Part shown: in pieces, positions 5,342 to 5,342 of the stretch | Numbering within the stretch: the stretch's first letter is position 1 | Layout: each line of letters begins with the position of its first letter | Assembly (NCBI GenBank): GCA_022561415.1 | Contig: JADFRH010000173.1 | Location: forward strand, 1-5,342 | Reading direction: 5' to 3' | Length of the DNA: 5,342 nucleotides | DNA from: Planctomycetota bacterium | GTDB lineage: Bacteria; Planctomycetota; Phycisphaerae; UBA1845 | Position numbers and translations under genes: made by a program | The notes under the pieces: generated by a model | Database searches by the model: none | The model's input: only the letters and a program-made list of their open reading frames with translations | What the model was told of the DNA's origin: nothing

Positions 5342-5342
5342 C

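Noticed and set aside
1..5342. CRISPR array, tRNA, rRNA or transposase gene
   Set aside because: No regularly spaced repeats, cloverleaf-like sequence, rRNA signature or transposase motif was seen on either strand.

Overview
The window divides into two parts of different base composition. Bases 1 to about 600 are AT-rich (hand counts: 23 G+C of 60 at 1-60, 24 of 60 at 481-540, 21 of 60 at 541-600). They hold an upstream region and the 5' half of an ECF-type sigma factor gene. From about 605 to the end the DNA is GC-rich (38 of 60 at both 661-720 and 721-780). It has the look of a Gram-negative, planctomycete-like (perhaps Phycisphaerae-like) chromosome: an lpxA gene, a family 4 uracil-DNA glycosylase, and a secreted cysteine-containing protein of a kind common in planctomycetes. 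The lineage is an inference from gene content and style, not proof.

Layout: (1) 213-1052 (+), an open frame joining sigma-70 region 2 to the tail of a TPR protein. The join falls where sigma region 4 should begin and in the middle of a TPR unit, exactly at the composition step. (2) 1053-1186, a convergent gap carrying a REP-like motif and a small hairpin. (3) 1187-2035 (-), an alpha/beta hydrolase of the monoacylglycerol lipase/lysophospholipase type. (4) 2119-2886 (+), family 4 uracil-DNA glycosylase, divergent from the hydrolase, with a plausible promoter at 2042-2070. (5) 2895-3716 (+), lpxA, 8 bases after the glycosylase and probably translationally coupled to it. (6) 3717-4427, about 700 bases with no convincing gene. 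It contains a near-consensus sigma-70 promoter (4010-4038) and a perfect 9-bp stem-loop, giving a predicted leader of about 380 bases. (7) 4428-5303 (+), a secreted protein with a signal peptide and a cysteine-rich tail, followed at the window's edge by a strong ribosome binding site for the next gene.

The genes do not form one pathway. The glycosylase removes uracil from DNA, and lpxA makes the first committed lipid A intermediate. The hydrolase and the secreted protein have unknown substrates. No mobile element with a transposase, no CRISPR array, and no tRNA or rRNA was seen. The most striking object is the sigma/TPR junction. If it is real DNA it would be a sigma-like protein without region 4. 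The evidence favours a breakpoint (rearrangement or assembly chimera) over an evolved domain fusion. I did not find a convincing new multi-gene system.
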